From: Pelagovum sp. HNIBRBA483
GTDB taxonomy: Bacteria > Pseudomonadota > Alphaproteobacteria > Rhodobacterales > Rhodobacteraceae
Direction of reading: 5' to 3'
NCBI RefSeq assembly: GCF_040931995.1
Contig: NZ_CP162412.1
Location: 124,001 to 188,000 of the forward strand
DNA: 64,000 nucleotides
This document shows, in pieces, positions 8,946 through 19,503 of this stretch. Below the pieces are notes generated by a model. That model did no database searches, was not told the DNA's origin, and saw nothing but the letters and a program-made list of their open reading frames with translations. Position 1 is the stretch's first letter. Each line of letters begins with the position of its first letter. The translations under genes were made by a program, and so were the position numbers.

Positions 8946-9404
8946 TCACACCTCCCGCATCGTGACGGCGGCAGCGTGGACGGCAGCGCGGATACGGGGG
9001 TAGGTCCCACAACGGCACAGATTCCCCGACATCGCGGCGTCGATATCGTCATCGGTCGGCTGTGGGTTGCGGGCCAGAAGGTCTGCCGCCTGCATCATCT
9101 GGCCGGACTGGCAATAGCCACACTGCGCCACCTGATGATCAATCCAAGCAGCCTGGATGGCATGCAAAGCGTCGGGCGTGCCCAGCCCCTCGATCGTTGT
9201 GATCTCGCCCCAGACGTCAGCCAACGCCACCTGGCAGGACCGCACCGCCTCACCGCCGATATGGACGGTGCAGGCGCCGCATTGGGCAATGCCGCAGCCG
9301 TATTTCACGCTGGTGATGTTCAGGCCATCCCGTAACGCCCAGAGCAGTGGCATATCATCTGGCAGGTCAACCTTGTGGCTGGTGCCGTTTATCGTAAGGT
9401 CCAT
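8946..9404 (-). CDS. (2Fe-2S)-binding small subunit of molybdenum hydroxylase, IorA-like
   Basis: Electron-transfer subunit of 152 residues. The N-terminal plant-type ferredoxin cluster motif (CGIAQCGAC, with a further Cys following) and the C-terminal cluster motif (CGYCQSG, then [10 protein letters not shown]) are both intact. The ATG at 9404 is chosen because GGAGAA lies just upstream and the protein then starts with MDLTING, as in relatives; a longer start at 9440 lacks support. It is the promoter-proximal gene of the operon and is divergent from the AraC-type regulator. Confidence 0.9.
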   Translation of the reverse strand: MDLTINGTSHKVDLPDDMPLLWALRDGLNITSVKYGCGIAQCGACTVHIGGEAVRSCQVALADVWGEITTIEGLGTPDALHAIQAAWIDHQVAQCGYCQSGQMMQAADLLARNPQPTDDDIDAAMSGNLCRCGTYPRIRAAVHAAAVTMREV

Positions 9405-9588
9405 TGCGTTCTCCGGTCGGCTGGTGGATGGGGATTGCATTTCAATGGCCCCAAACTAGGCTCGTCGGCGCAACCCAGCGATATGCATATGTGGTCAGAC
9501 GCATGCAAATCAGGTCAGACGGCATTCAAAGGCTGGCCCCGCCCATCCATCCGTGGCACTTATTCAAGAACTTCGAGAGTTCGGGCGC

Positions 9589-10608
9589 ATGGATCATTCA
9601 CAAAACTATTCCCTCTTCATGGCGACAGAAGTGGCGTGCCGTATCCTTGGTGTTGATCCACAGGTGATGCTAGAGACCGCTGGCCTTGGCGACCTTACGC
9701 CTGGCAGGGCCGAAGCGCGCGTGACGGCGCAACAGTTTTTCAATTGCTGGAACACGATGGAGGTGCTGTCGCCGCGACCCGATTTTGTACCTTATCTGGG
9801 CGTTGCGATTTCACGCGGGCCTGTCATACCCGCGTTCTTCACGCTCTCCTGCGCGCCTGATATGGAAACCGGCTTTAGACGTTTGGCGCAGTTCAAGTCC
9901 TTGCTGGGTCCGACTGTCATGCGGGTGTTCTGGGATGGCGATTTGCTGCGGCTGGAATTCGAAAGTGTCGATCCTCGCGCGACCATGCCCCCAAGCCTTG
10001 GCGCCTTGCAACTTGTGGTCGCAATCGAGAATATTCGCGGGGCGACGGCCCATCTGGTGTGCCCGGTTTCAGCGGGCTTCGATGGATCCGAAGAGGAACG
10101 GCACATGATCGCCGGGCATCTGGGCATCATGCCGGAGCGGTCACAGGCAACCTATGTGGCGTTTGCGCCCGAGGATGCCAAGCGCCTGTTTATTTCAGAG
10201 AACGCTGCCCTTTGGGCTGATGTTGAAGCCGACCTAAAGCTGCAGCTGGCCGGCCAGAACGACCGCCTTCCTGTCGCCGATCGAGTGCGGGGGGCTTTGG
10301 TTGATCTGATGCCCGCAGGACGCACAGGGGCCGAGGATGTGGGCCTCGCCCTTGGGATCAGCCGCAGCACGTTGCAGCGCCGCCTCAACGAAGAAGGCAC
10401 ATCATACCAAGCGGTGCTGGACGCCACACGGCGCGACCTGGCGATCCGGTATCTCGCCAAGACCAGCCTGAGCGCCGCCGAGATTGCAAGTGTCCTCGCC
10501 TATCGCGATGCCAACAGCTTTTCGAGAAGCTTCCGCAGGTGGACGGGACAAGCGCCCTTTGCCTTTCGCGAGAGGCTGACGCAAATGACCCAAAAGGCTG
10601 ATACATAA
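9589..10608 (+). CDS. AraC-family transcriptional regulator
   Basis: Regulator of 339 residues (351 if the upstream GTG at 9553 is used; neither start has a strong ribosome-binding site). The N-terminal two thirds resemble the arabinose-binding-like sensor domain found in OruR-type regulators. The C-terminal 100 residues hold two helix-turn-helix motifs (LGISRSTLQRRL and AAEIASVLAYRDANSFSRSF), ending in the usual FRERL segment. It is divergent from the iorA-like gene, with 184 bp between the starts, so it probably controls that operon. The inducer is unknown. Confidence 0.88.
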   Translation: MDHSQNYSLFMATEVACRILGVDPQVMLETAGLGDLTPGRAEARVTAQQFFNCWNTMEVLSPRPDFVPYLGVAISRGPVIPAFFTLSCAPDMETGFRRLAQFKSLLGPTVMRVFWDGDLLRLEFESVDPRATMPPSLGALQLVVAIENIRGATAHLVCPVSAGFDGSEEERHMIAGHLGIMPERSQATYVAFAPEDAKRLFISENAALWADVEADLKLQLAGQNDRLPVADRVRGALVDLMPAGRTGAEDVGLALGISRSTLQRRLNEEGTSYQAVLDATRRDLAIRYLAKTSLSAAEIASVLAYRDANSFSRSFRRWTGQAPFAFRERLTQMTQKADT

Positions 10609-10795
10609 CCTTCAATATTGCTTGCGGGCTATGATCATGCGCTTACACAAGTTTCGGCAGAGGCGAGCTGGAGGTTTACCGTGGCCATTCCGCCCAAACG
10701 GAAGCCGGTGCTGCGCGGCTACTCTTCCAGTCACCCTCACCACAGGCAAGAGGAATCGACCATCCACACGCGACGATTACCGCACAAAAAATGAC

Positions 10796-10831
10796 AAAGT
10801 GGTCCCAAAAGCAGTCCCGAAAATGGTCCCA
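10796..10831. repeat. Three 12-bp direct repeats beside tRNA-Thr
   Basis: Three imperfect 12-base units stand head to tail: AAAGTGGTCCCA, AAAGCAGTCCCG and AAAATGGTCCCA. They lie about 55 bases beyond the 3' end of the tRNA-Thr gene. Such repeats next to a tRNA 3' end resemble arm-type sites of tyrosine integrases, but no integrase gene is nearby. Confidence 0.6.
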
Positions 10832-10845
10832 CAAATAGACCAAAC

Positions 10846-10880
10846 CCCAGATTACGTTGATAATTATCAGAAAATCTGGG
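10846..10880. repeat. Inverted repeat with inner palindrome, 3' flank of tRNA-Thr
   Basis: CCCAGATT at 10846-10853 pairs with AATCTGGG at 10873-10880. The 19-base spacer contains a perfect 12-base palindrome, TGATAATTATCA, at 10858-10869. It lies 7 bases past the encoded CCA of the tRNA. It could act as a terminator or processing hairpin, but there is no T-run, or it could be part of an old integration site. Confidence 0.5.
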
Positions 10881-10886
10881 AAGAAC

Positions 10887-10962
10887 TGGTGCCGCTGAAG
10901 GGACTCGAACCCCCGACCCCATCATTACGAATGACGTGCTCTACCAGCTGAGCTACAGCGGC
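10887..10962 (-). tRNA. tRNA-Thr (anticodon CGU)
   Basis: A 76-base cloverleaf can be drawn on the minus strand. The acceptor stem GCCGCTG pairs with CAGCGGC, the D-arm contains GCTCAGCTGGTAGAGC, and the anticodon stem CGTCA/TGATG encloses the loop TTCGTAA with anticodon CGT. The T-arm has GGTTCGAGTCC. The 3' CCA is encoded (10887-10889). Confidence 0.96.
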
Positions 10963-11005
10963 TTCCGGCGTGGCTCTTAGCACCCTCATTGCGGGCAGAA
11001 AAGAG

Positions 11006-12457
11006 CTATTTTTCGGGTTCTGCTTCGATAACTTCGCTGTCGATGGGGGCGTCGGTTGCGGTGGGGTCGTCCGGCTCTTGGGTGGAGCCGATGATCAGGG
11101 GAAGCATCTCGGCGCCGGTGGGGGTGGCGAGAGGGCTGCGGGGGGCTTGCTTCCATGCTAGCGTATCGAGGCCGCCGCAATTCTCACAAGTCGGCGCCCA
11201 ATCGGCATGGATGTGCTGGCAGCTTTCGCAGATCCATTGCGGGCCGTGGGGCGCAGTGACGGCTTTCGCAAGGAAGCCGCGCACGGCGGCATCGTCGGCG
11301 CCTGTGCCGCGCTCTATGGCAGCCATAAGGGTCAGGCTGCGGGTGGTTGGGTCGCTCTCGGCCAGATCACCAAGCGCACGGCGAGCGGCGGGGAAATCCT
11401 CGGCCGCGAGGTTCAGCTCGGCCAGCAGCATGCGTGTTTCAGGGTGAACGGGCTGCTGCTTGGTAAGTGCGGTGAAGCGCTTGAGTCGTTCCTGCGGGGT
11501 TTCTTCGGGCGCGATGCGGGCGAAGGCCGCGGCGAGGTCAGGGTGCGGCTGGGCGGCCCATGCCTTTGCCAGCAGACGCGCGGCGTTCTTGGGTTTGCCG
11601 TTCTCGATATAGGCTTGGGCTGCAAGAACGGCGGCGGGCACCAGATCGGGGGATTGTTTGTTGGCGGCGATGGCGGCTTCGCGGGCTTCGATGGTGGCGC
11701 CCTCGGCAAAGACCTCCTGCGCCTCGGACAAAGCGAGGATGGCATCGCGGCGTTTGTGGACATCCTTTGGCAGATGGCCACTGCGCTGCTTGGCGGTAAG
11801 GGTTGCGCGCGCGCCTTTCCAATCGCCCTGCCCTGCTTGCAGTTGCAAGAGAATGTCCTGCGTCTCGGCGTGGCGGGGCTTTAGCGCGAAAGCTTTTTCG
11901 GCCAGCTTCAGGGCGGTATCGGTATCGCCGTCGGCGAGGCGCTGCTTGAGAATGCCGAGGACGCCGACAAAGCGGGTTTTGTCGTCTTGCAAGAGGCGTT
12001 TGTAGGTTTCCTCGGCCTTTTTGCGGTCGCCAGCCATTTCGGCGGCTTGGGCGGTAAGGATGGTGGTCAGTTCGGGGCGGTCAAGGAAGCGCTCGGCCTT
12101 CGCTGCTTTTGCAAGTGCCAGATGCCCCTCACCCGAGGCCAGCGCCATCATCCCTTCCGACAGAGCCTGATAGCCACGCCGCTCGCGGTTGCGGGTGAAG
12201 TAGCGGGAAATGGCGGTTTCATCACCGTTGAGGAAATGCAGCACCGCCATCAGAAGGCCCAGAAGCTTGAGCCCGATCCAGACGAGAACGGCCAGCGCCA
12301 GAAGGACAAACGCAAGCTCAAGAAGGCTCAGCGGAACCTCTACGCCACCGAAGGTCAGGAGCGCCTGCCCCGGCATATCGGAGAGCATGACAGCGCCATA
12401 GGTCAGCGCGGTGACGATGGCGACAAATGCGAGAATACGGATCAGGGACCAGAGCAT
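11006..12457 (-). CDS. HemY-like tetratricopeptide membrane protein with C-terminal zinc ribbon
   Basis: Inner-membrane protein of 483 residues called HemY because it lies beside hemD in many proteobacteria; it is not the HemY/PpoX oxidase. Two hydrophobic segments (about residues 4-25 and 43-67) are followed by helical TPR-like repeats. Near residues 410-430 two paired cysteine motifs (CESC and CENC, 14 residues apart) form a rubredoxin-like zinc ribbon, as in LapB. A scaffold role in heme synthesis or envelope assembly is inference. It follows the Mic60-like gene by 7 bases and probably shares its transcript. Confidence 0.85.
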   Translation of the reverse strand: MLWSLIRILAFVAIVTALTYGAVMLSDMPGQALLTFGGVEVPLSLLELAFVLLALAVLVWIGLKLLGLLMAVLHFLNGDETAISRYFTRNRERRGYQALSEGMMALASGEGHLALAKAAKAERFLDRPELTTILTAQAAEMAGDRKKAEETYKRLLQDDKTRFVGVLGILKQRLADGDTDTALKLAEKAFALKPRHAETQDILLQLQAGQGDWKGARATLTAKQRSGHLPKDVHKRRDAILALSEAQEVFAEGATIEAREAAIAANKQSPDLVPAAVLAAQAYIENGKPKNAARLLAKAWAAQPHPDLAAAFARIAPEETPQERLKRFTALTKQQPVHPETRMLLAELNLAAEDFPAARRALGDLAESDPTTRSLTLMAAIERGTGADDAAVRGFLAKAVTAPHGPQWICESCQHIHADWAPTCENCGGLDTLAWKQAPRSPLATPTGAEMLPLIIGSTQEPDDPTATDAPIDSEVIEAEPEK

Positions 12458-12464
12458 GGGCGCC

Positions 12465-13727
<1,263 letters not shown>

Positions 13728-13811
13728 GTTTGGTCATCCTTGATGCGAAGATCGGAGCGGAACTTCTCTCAGCGTAGCCCTGATCGCGGGGGGCCTCAAC
13801 CAATCTGGGCA

Positions 13812-14510
13812 CTATTCGGCCGATTGCAAAATGCGACAGGTTGACCGGAGCATGGCCGCTGCGTCTGGCGTCTCGGCGACGGTGAGGCTGGCAAGCGGTA
13901 GCGCGGCAAGGGGGGCTGCCGCCGCTTGGCTGATGGCGACCGCGTGAAGTGGGGCGGCGAAGGGCGAGCGCTGGGCGAAAAGTGCTGCCGTTCGGGGCGA
14001 AAACAAGGGAACAACGACGGGTTTGTCACCGTCAAGGGCCTCTCGCGCCTCGGGCGAGAGCAGCAGGGCGGCTTGGTCATAAATCGCGCGGCTTTCGACC
14101 TGAAAGCCTGCACTTTGCAGCCGCGCGGCAATGTCGCCGGTGACATGGCGCCCGTGCAGGTGCCACAGCGGGCTGGGCGGCTCTTCCGCGCGGATCAGTT
14201 CGACGAGGGCATCGGCATCACCATCGGCGCCGCGCGTGTGCATCCCAGCCGCACCTGCGGCGGACGCCGTGGCCTCACCAACGCACCATGCGGTGCGGCC
14301 TCTGGCGTGATCCTCGGGTGTGAGCGCGGCAACGGCATTGGCAGAGGTGAGGATCACATCCCCAACCCCCAGCGGCGCATGCGGCAGCGGGACGATCTCA
14401 AACAGTGGCGAAATGATCGCGGAAACATTTGCGCCAGTCACGGCCTCGATCTGCGCCAGAAACCGGAGCGAGGCTGGGGTGGGCCGTGTCAGAACGAGAG
14501 TGGCGGGCAC
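13812..14510 (-). CDS. hemD: Uroporphyrinogen-III synthase
   Basis: Cytoplasmic enzyme that closes hydroxymethylbilane to uroporphyrinogen III with inversion of ring D. It has 232 residues from a GTG start, which is chosen because GAGGGAG lies at ideal spacing; an ATG seven codons further upstream would cover that site. The protein is divergent in sequence, as usual for HemD, but keeps LVLTRP at the start, a VILTSANAV segment and a [11 protein letters not shown] segment. It sits upstream of the Mic60-like gene and is divergent from tsaD. hemC is not adjacent. Confidence 0.85.
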   Translation of the reverse strand: MPATLVLTRPTPASLRFLAQIEAVTGANVSAIISPLFEIVPLPHAPLGVGDVILTSANAVAALTPEDHARGRTAWCVGEATASAAGAAGMHTRGADGDADALVELIRAEEPPSPLWHLHGRHVTGDIAARLQSAGFQVESRAIYDQAALLLSPEAREALDGDKPVVVPLFSPRTAALFAQRSPFAAPLHAVAISQAAAAPLAALPLASLTVAETPDAAAMLRSTCRILQSAE

Positions 14511-14585
14511 GGAGGCTCCCTCATGCAGCATTGTTCGAGCGTCAAACGAGTGTTACCTGCAATGGAAACCTGTGCAAGCCGAGCC

Positions 14586-15683
14586 ATGATGAACCGCGCC
14601 ATGACGATACTTGGAATCGAGAGCAGCTGCGACGATACAGCTGCGGCCGTTGTGCGTGGAACGGTCGGCGCAGCGGAGGTGCTTTCATCTGAGGTGGTTG
14701 AGCAGGCAGACCTCCATGCGGCCTATGGCGGCGTGGTGCCGGAGATTGCCGCCCGTGCCCATGCAGAGAAGCTCGATATCTGTGTAGAACAGGCTCTAAA
14801 TAAGGCGAATTGCAGCTTTTCGGATATTGACGCCATTGCCGTTACGGCTGGGCCAGGGCTGATCGGCGGCGTGCTTTCAGGGGTGATGTGCGCCAAGGGA
14901 TTGGCGGCTGCAACGGGGAGGCCGCTTGTTGGGGTCAACCACCTTGCAGGGCATGCGTTGACACCACGGCTGACGGATGGATGCGCATTCCCGTATCTGA
15001 TGCTTTTGGTGAGCGGTGGGCATTGCCAGTTTTTGTTGGTCAGAGGGCCGGAGAGCTTTAGCCGGCTGGGCGGCACGATCGACGATGCCCCAGGCGAAGC
15101 GTTCGACAAGACTGCGCGGCTTTTGGGCTTGCCGCAACCGGGTGGGCCGCATGTGGAGCGGGCCGCGAGGGATGGCGACGCGCCGCGCTTCCCGCTGCCA
15201 AGGCCGCTCTTGGACCGTGACGACTGTAATATGAGTTTTTCGGGTCTAAAAACGGCAATTCTGCGTGCGCGGGATGCGGTGATTGCAGAAAAAGGCGGGC
15301 TGACCGAGCAGGATCGCGCGGATCTGGCGGCGGCGTTTCAAGCGGCTGTGCGTGATATCTTCGTGGAAAAGACGCGACGTGCGATAGCGCTCTACCTCGC
15401 AGAGGCGCCAGCGGTGCCAGTTTTGGCGATTGCGGGCGGCGTGGCTGCGAACCAATCGGTGCGAATTGCCCTCGAAACGCTCTGCGCGGAGAACGGCGTG
15501 CGCTTTCTTGCGCCACCGATGGCACTCTGCACCGACAACGCGGCGATGATCGCCTATGCTGGGTTGGAACGGTTCGCGGCAGGACAGGTGGACGACATGA
15601 GCCTTTCCGCCCGTCCGCGCTGGCCGTTGGACAATGCGAGCCCGAGCCTGATCGGCTCAGGTAAGAAGGGGGCCAAGGCATGA
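14586..15683 (+). CDS. tsaD: tRNA N6-adenosine threonylcarbamoyltransferase
   Basis: Transfers the threonylcarbamoyl group to A37 of ANN-decoding tRNAs; it works with TsaB and TsaE, and tsaE is also in this window. Up to 365 residues; ATG codons at 14586, 14589 and 14601 all precede the conserved [15 protein letters not shown] start and none has a clear ribosome-binding site. The metal-binding HLAGHAL motif, [11 protein letters not shown] and SGGHCQ segments are intact. The open frame continues upstream to 13926, but that part is antisense to hemD and is not coding. Its stop overlaps the gpsA start as ATGA. Confidence 0.95.
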   Translation: MMNRAMTILGIESSCDDTAAAVVRGTVGAAEVLSSEVVEQADLHAAYGGVVPEIAARAHAEKLDICVEQALNKANCSFSDIDAIAVTAGPGLIGGVLSGVMCAKGLAAATGRPLVGVNHLAGHALTPRLTDGCAFPYLMLLVSGGHCQFLLVRGPESFSRLGGTIDDAPGEAFDKTARLLGLPQPGGPHVERAARDGDAPRFPLPRPLLDRDDCNMSFSGLKTAILRARDAVIAEKGGLTEQDRADLAAAFQAAVRDIFVEKTRRAIALYLAEAPAVPVLAIAGGVAANQSVRIALETLCAENGVRFLAPPMALCTDNAAMIAYAGLERFAAGQVDDMSLSARPRWPLDNASPSLIGSGKKGAKA

Positions 15684-16645
15684 GCGGGATCGGGGTGATC
15701 GGTGCTGGGGCGTTTGGGACGGCGCTTGCCATTGCGCAGGCGCGGGCCGGACGTGCAGTCACGCTATGGGGGCGGGATCGTGTGGCGATGGAGGCGGCTG
15801 CAAGAATCCGAAAGTTGCCGCGCCTGCCTGATGTGATGCTGCCGGATGAAATCACGATTACCTCTGATTTAGAGACTGTTTTTGAACATGACATCCTGCT
15901 GTTAGCGATCCCTGCGCAACAATTGCGCGGGTTTGTCCGTGCGCATGCCGATGCGTTACGCGGCAAGGCGTTGGTGACCTGCTGTAAGGGGATTGATCTG
16001 GAAACGGGGATCGGCCCGGTCCAAACCGTGGAGCGTGTCTTGCCGGAGGCGCAGGTTGCGATCCTGACGGGGCCAAGCTTTGCCGGTGATATCGCGCGCG
16101 GGCTGCCGACGGCGCTGACGCTCGCCTGCCGTGACGGTGAGGCGCTCAAGTGGCTGCAAGACGCCCTCTCCACGCCCTATTTGCGGCTCTATCGCACGGA
16201 AGATGTGATCGGCGCGGAGCTTGGCGGCGCGTTGAAAAACGTGATCGCGATTGCTTGCGGGGCCTGCATCGGCGCGGGCTTCGGGGAAAGTGCGCGGGCA
16301 TCACTGATGACGCGGGGCTTTGCCGAGATGAACCGGCTCGCCGCGCATTTGGGTGCAGAGCGCGATACGCTTTCGGGGCTGTCGGGGCTGGGTGATCTGG
16401 CGCTGACGTGTATGTCCGCCCAGTCGCGGAACTTCCGGCTCGGCCACGCGATCGGATCGGGCGAAGGCTTTGACCCGAGCGTGACAGTGGAAGGGGCGGC
16501 GACGGCAAAAGCAGTCTCTAATTTGGGCAAAAAGGAGGGTTTAGACCTTCCGATAACCTCTGCCGTTGCGCGACTGGTGCAAGGTGAAATTGATGTCTCA
16601 ACTGCGCTGCGTGAATTGCTCGCGCGGCCACTGAAGGAGGAATGA
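15680..16645 (+). CDS. gpsA: NAD(P)-dependent glycerol-3-phosphate dehydrogenase
   Basis: Makes sn-glycerol 3-phosphate from dihydroxyacetone phosphate for phospholipid synthesis. 321 residues. The Rossmann motif [10 protein letters not shown] is at residues 7-16, the catalytic Lys is in the [10 protein letters not shown] segment, and the C-terminal domain is typical. It overlaps tsaD upstream and the YciI-family gene downstream by four bases each, so the run is probably one operon. Confidence 0.96.
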   Translation: MSGIGVIGAGAFGTALAIAQARAGRAVTLWGRDRVAMEAAARIRKLPRLPDVMLPDEITITSDLETVFEHDILLLAIPAQQLRGFVRAHADALRGKALVTCCKGIDLETGIGPVQTVERVLPEAQVAILTGPSFAGDIARGLPTALTLACRDGEALKWLQDALSTPYLRLYRTEDVIGAELGGALKNVIAIACGACIGAGFGESARASLMTRGFAEMNRLAAHLGAERDTLSGLSGLGDLALTCMSAQSRNFRLGHAIGSGEGFDPSVTVEGAATAKAVSNLGKKEGLDLPITSAVARLVQGEIDVSTALRELLARPLKEE

Positions 16646-16920
16646 GTATGCGTGTAATACTGATGGCGAAGGACAAAGAAGGCGCGCTGGATATTCGCAA
16701 GGCGAACCGCGATGCACATTTGGCCTATCTGAAAGAAACCGGCGTCGTTGAACAAGCCGGACCGCTGTTGAACGAGGCGGGCGAGATGGCCGGTTCGCTG
16801 CTGGTAATGGATTTCGCTGACCTCGATGCAGCGAAGGTATGGGCAGAGAATGACCCCTATGCAAAGGCCGGTTTGTTCGCGGAAGTTCATATTTCTGCAT
16901 GGAATCGGGTGATCGGTTAA
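16642..16920 (+). CDS. YciI family protein
   Basis: Small protein of 92 residues with a ferredoxin-like (dimeric alpha-beta barrel) fold. The conserved His of the family is present in the segment ANRDAHLAYL, and the later segment DPYAKAGLF is typical. The role is not established; relatives are small enzymes or stress proteins. The start overlaps gpsA by four bases and the stop overlaps the next gene by one base. Confidence 0.88.
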   Translation: MSMRVILMAKDKEGALDIRKANRDAHLAYLKETGVVEQAGPLLNEAGEMAGSLLVMDFADLDAAKVWAENDPYAKAGLFAEVHISAWNRVIG

Positions 16921-17339
16921 TGGCGTATTGGCTTTTCAAATCCGAGCCGTCGACCTGGGGATGGGACGATCAGGTCGCCAATGGCGATGCAGGTGAGGAA
17001 TGGGACGGCGTCCGCAATTACCAAGCGCGGAACTTCATGCGGGAGATGAAGATCGGGGATCGCGGCTTTTTCTACCACTCGCAAAAGGAGCGGGCTGTTG
17101 TCGGGATTGTCGAGGTGATCGCGGAGGCGCATCCTGACAGCAAAACCGACGATCCGCGCTGGGAGTGCGTCGATATAATGGCCGTAAGACCCTTTTTAGA
17201 GCCTGTTTCACTTGATCAGATCAAGGCTGATCCGCGGCTGGAAGACATGGTGTTGGTGAAGAATTCGCGGCTGTCGGTCCAACCCGTGACAGAGGCCGAA
17301 TGGCAGGTGATCTGCGGACTGGGTAAGACAAAACCGTAG
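16920..17339 (+). CDS. EVE domain-containing protein
   Basis: A 139-residue single-domain protein of the EVE family, a PUA-like fold thought to bind modified bases or RNA. The signature start YWLFKSEPSTW, the GVRNYQARNFMREM segment, the GFFYHS segment and VGIVEV are all present. The start ATG overlaps the preceding stop (TAATG). No partner gene for a modification system is nearby, so a housekeeping role is likely. Confidence 0.92.
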   Translation: MAYWLFKSEPSTWGWDDQVANGDAGEEWDGVRNYQARNFMREMKIGDRGFFYHSQKERAVVGIVEVIAEAHPDSKTDDPRWECVDIMAVRPFLEPVSLDQIKADPRLEDMVLVKNSRLSVQPVTEAEWQVICGLGKTKP

Positions 17340-17393
17340 GCAAGCGGCGGGAAATGGGGCTACGATTCCTCCATAATAGGGAGGGAAAGTCAC

Positions 17394-17789
17394 ATGGAAC
17401 TGATCAGTGTTTTGGTTGCAGCGGCGGCATCTTGGGTGCTGGGCGCTGTTTATTACATGGCCTTATCGAAGCAATGGCTGGAGGTTTCCGGCATTCCGCG
17501 CGATGCGGAGGGCAAGATCGAAGGAGGCGGCAGCCCTCTGCCGTTTATCCTGTCAGCGATTGCCATGATTCTGGTGGCGGGGATGATGCGCCATATCTTC
17601 GCCGGCGCAGGCATTGATACCGTTGGCAAAGGGGTGCTCGCGGGGCTGGGCGTCGGTGCGTTTTTCATTACGCCATGGACGATGATCAACAACGCCTATG
17701 GCTTTCGCCCGTTTAAGCTGACGGTCATCGACAGCGGGTATTCGATCCTTGGTTGTGGGCTGATTGGCGGCGTGCTGAACCTATTTTAA
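17394..17789 (+). CDS. DUF1761 family membrane protein
   Basis: Integral membrane protein of 131 residues with four predicted transmembrane helices and very short loops. The GAVYYMALSKQW segment near the N-terminus is typical of the DUF1761 family. Function is unknown. A GGGAGGG ribosome-binding site precedes the ATG. A strong hairpin follows 11 bases after the stop. Confidence 0.85.
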   Translation: MELISVLVAAAASWVLGAVYYMALSKQWLEVSGIPRDAEGKIEGGGSPLPFILSAIAMILVAGMMRHIFAGAGIDTVGKGVLAGLGVGAFFITPWTMINNAYGFRPFKLTVIDSGYSILGCGLIGGVLNLF

Positions 17790-17800
17790 GAGAAGAATAA

Positions 17801-17832
17801 AGAGGTCCGGCGGGACGCGGTGCCGGACCTCT
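17801..17832 (+). terminator. Hairpin after the DUF1761 gene
   Basis: AGAGGTCCGGC at 17801-17811 pairs perfectly with GCCGGACCTCT at 17822-17832 around a 10-base loop. On the plus strand only two T residues follow before a C-run, so termination there would be weak. On the minus strand the stem is followed by TTATTCTTCTC, so it may work better for transcripts coming from the right. Confidence 0.6.
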
Positions 17833-17958
17833 TCCCCCGCGTGCTCCCAATCCACCACACGCGAAATCTGATACCGAACCGTTCTGGCCGTGACTTTAGG
17901 ATGGCAAATGCTGCCGGAATCCGCAAAGGAAAAGCCCTGAAAATTTGACTAAACCAAA

Positions 17959-17986
17959 GAAAAACGCCGCCCCGAGAGGCGGCGTT
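17959..17986 (-). terminator. Rho-independent terminator of ahcY
   Basis: On the minus strand AACGCCGCC pairs with GGCGGCGTT around a six-base loop, followed by TTTCTTTGG. It starts 20 bases after the ahcY stop codon. Confidence 0.85.
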
Positions 17987-18006
17987 TGTGCCATAAATTC
18001 AGGCTT

Positions 18007-19395
18007 TTAGTAGCGGTAATGCTCGGGCTTGAACGGACCTTCGACGGTGACGCCGATGTAGTCAGCCTGATCTTTACGCAGCTCGGTGAGTTTGACGCCG
18101 ATGCGCTTGAGGTGCAGGCGGGCGACCTTCTCGTCGAGATGCTTGGGCAAGATGTAGACCTGATTGTCGTAATTCTCGCCCTTGGTCCATAGTTCGATCT
18201 GCGCCAGCACCTGATTGGTGAAGGAGGCAGACATCACGAAGGACGGATGGCCCGTTGCATTGCCGAGGTTAAGCAGGCGGCCCTCGGAGAGTAGGATCAA
18301 GCGGTTACCGGAGGGCATCTCGATCATATCGACCTGATCTTTGATGTTGGTCCACTTGTGGTTCCGCAGAGCGGCGACCTGAATTTCGTTATCGAAATGG
18401 CCGATGTTGCCGACGATCGCCATGTCCTTCATCTCGCGCATATGCTCGATGCGGATCACGTCCTTGTTGCCGGTGGTGGTGATGAAGATGTCTGCGGTGG
18501 GCAGTTCGTCTTCCAGCAACGTGACCTCGAAGCCATCCATCGCGGCCTGAAGGGCGCAAATCGGGTCTACTTCGGTGACTTTGACACGCGCACCTGCGCC
18601 GCGCAGCGAGGCGGCGGAGCCTTTGCCCACGTCGCCATAGCCACAAACGACGGCGACCTTGCCGGCCATCATGGTGTCAGTGGCGCGGCGGATGCCATCG
18701 ACGAGCGACTCCTTGCAGCCATACTTGTTGTCGAATTTCGACTTGGTGACGGAGTCGTTCACGTTGATTGCAGGGAAAGGCAGCTGGCCTTTCTTGTGCA
18801 GGTCGTAGAGACGATGCACGCCGGTGGTGGTTTCTTCGGAGACGCCCTTGATGGCTTCCTTGGTCTTGGTGAACCAACCCGGGCTTGCCTTCATGCGCTT
18901 GTAGATCTGCGCTTTGATGACTTCTTCTTCCTCGGACTGGGGAACGGGGATGATTTCTTCGCCCGCTTCGGCGCGGGCACCGAGGAGAACGTAAAGCGTC
19001 GCATCACCGCCATCGTCGAGGATCATGTTGGCCCCTTCAGGGAACATGAAGGATTTGTCGAGGTAGTCCCAGTGCTCTTCAAGGCTCTGGCCCTTGATCG
19101 CAAAGACGGGGATGCCAGCCTTGGCAATCGCGGCGGCTGCATGGTCTTGGGTCGAGAAGATGTTGCACGACGCCCAGCGCACGTCCGCACCAAGAGCAAC
19201 CAGCGTCTCGATCAGCACGGCGGTCTGAATGGTCATATGCAGCGAGCCAACAATGCGCGCGCCTTTGAGCGGCTGGCTCGCGCCATATTCCTCGCGCAGA
19301 GCCATCAGACCCGGCATTTCGGTTTCAGCGATATCAAGCTCTTTGCGGCCGTAGTCCGCAAGGGCGATGTCCTTGATGATGTAATCCTGCGGCAT
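18007..19395 (-). CDS. ahcY: Adenosylhomocysteinase
   Basis: Cytoplasmic NAD-dependent enzyme that splits S-adenosylhomocysteine into adenosine and homocysteine and so relieves methyltransferase inhibition. 462 residues from an ATG preceded by AGGAGAT; a longer frame reaches 19527 but is unsupported. The NAD-binding [11 protein letters not shown] motif, the [15 protein letters not shown] substrate segment and the C-terminal HYRY end are all standard. No recognisable SAM or SAH riboswitch could be found in the 108 bases between it and the divergent HD gene. It has its own terminator. Confidence 0.97.
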   Translation of the reverse strand: MPQDYIIKDIALADYGRKELDIAETEMPGLMALREEYGASQPLKGARIVGSLHMTIQTAVLIETLVALGADVRWASCNIFSTQDHAAAAIAKAGIPVFAIKGQSLEEHWDYLDKSFMFPEGANMILDDGGDATLYVLLGARAEAGEEIIPVPQSEEEEVIKAQIYKRMKASPGWFTKTKEAIKGVSEETTTGVHRLYDLHKKGQLPFPAINVNDSVTKSKFDNKYGCKESLVDGIRRATDTMMAGKVAVVCGYGDVGKGSAASLRGAGARVKVTEVDPICALQAAMDGFEVTLLEDELPTADIFITTTGNKDVIRIEHMREMKDMAIVGNIGHFDNEIQVAALRNHKWTNIKDQVDMIEMPSGNRLILLSEGRLLNLGNATGHPSFVMSASFTNQVLAQIELWTKGENYDNQVYILPKHLDEKVARLHLKRIGVKLTELRKDQADYIGVTVEGPFKPEHYRY

Positions 19396-19503
19396 GTGCC
19401 GATCTCCTGAATCTCTGTTTGGCGGTGCAGATAGCACCGAGGGGGCATCTCGACAACGGCGGGGGGGCCAGTTTAGGTTGCCGCTTCGATAAGCGGGGTA
19501 AAA

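Noticed and set aside
10622-10951. A 109-codon plus-strand frame that reads into the tRNA-Thr gene
   Set aside because: Its C-terminus (GLEPPTPSLRMTCS) is the well-known false translation of the antisense strand of a tRNA. There is no ribosome-binding site or family match.
13926-14585. Upstream extension of the tsaD frame
   Set aside because: The extra 220 codons are antisense to hemD and show no conservation pattern. TsaD homologues begin at the [10 protein letters not shown] segment.
15058-16173. A 371-codon minus-strand frame opposite tsaD and gpsA
   Set aside because: Ser/Arg/Pro-rich shadow frame opposite two clear genes.
19396-19503. A SAM- or SAH-type riboswitch upstream of ahcY
   Set aside because: Only one small hairpin (CCGCTT with AAGCGG) is visible. 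The conserved cores of SAH and SAM/SAH riboswitches could not be found.
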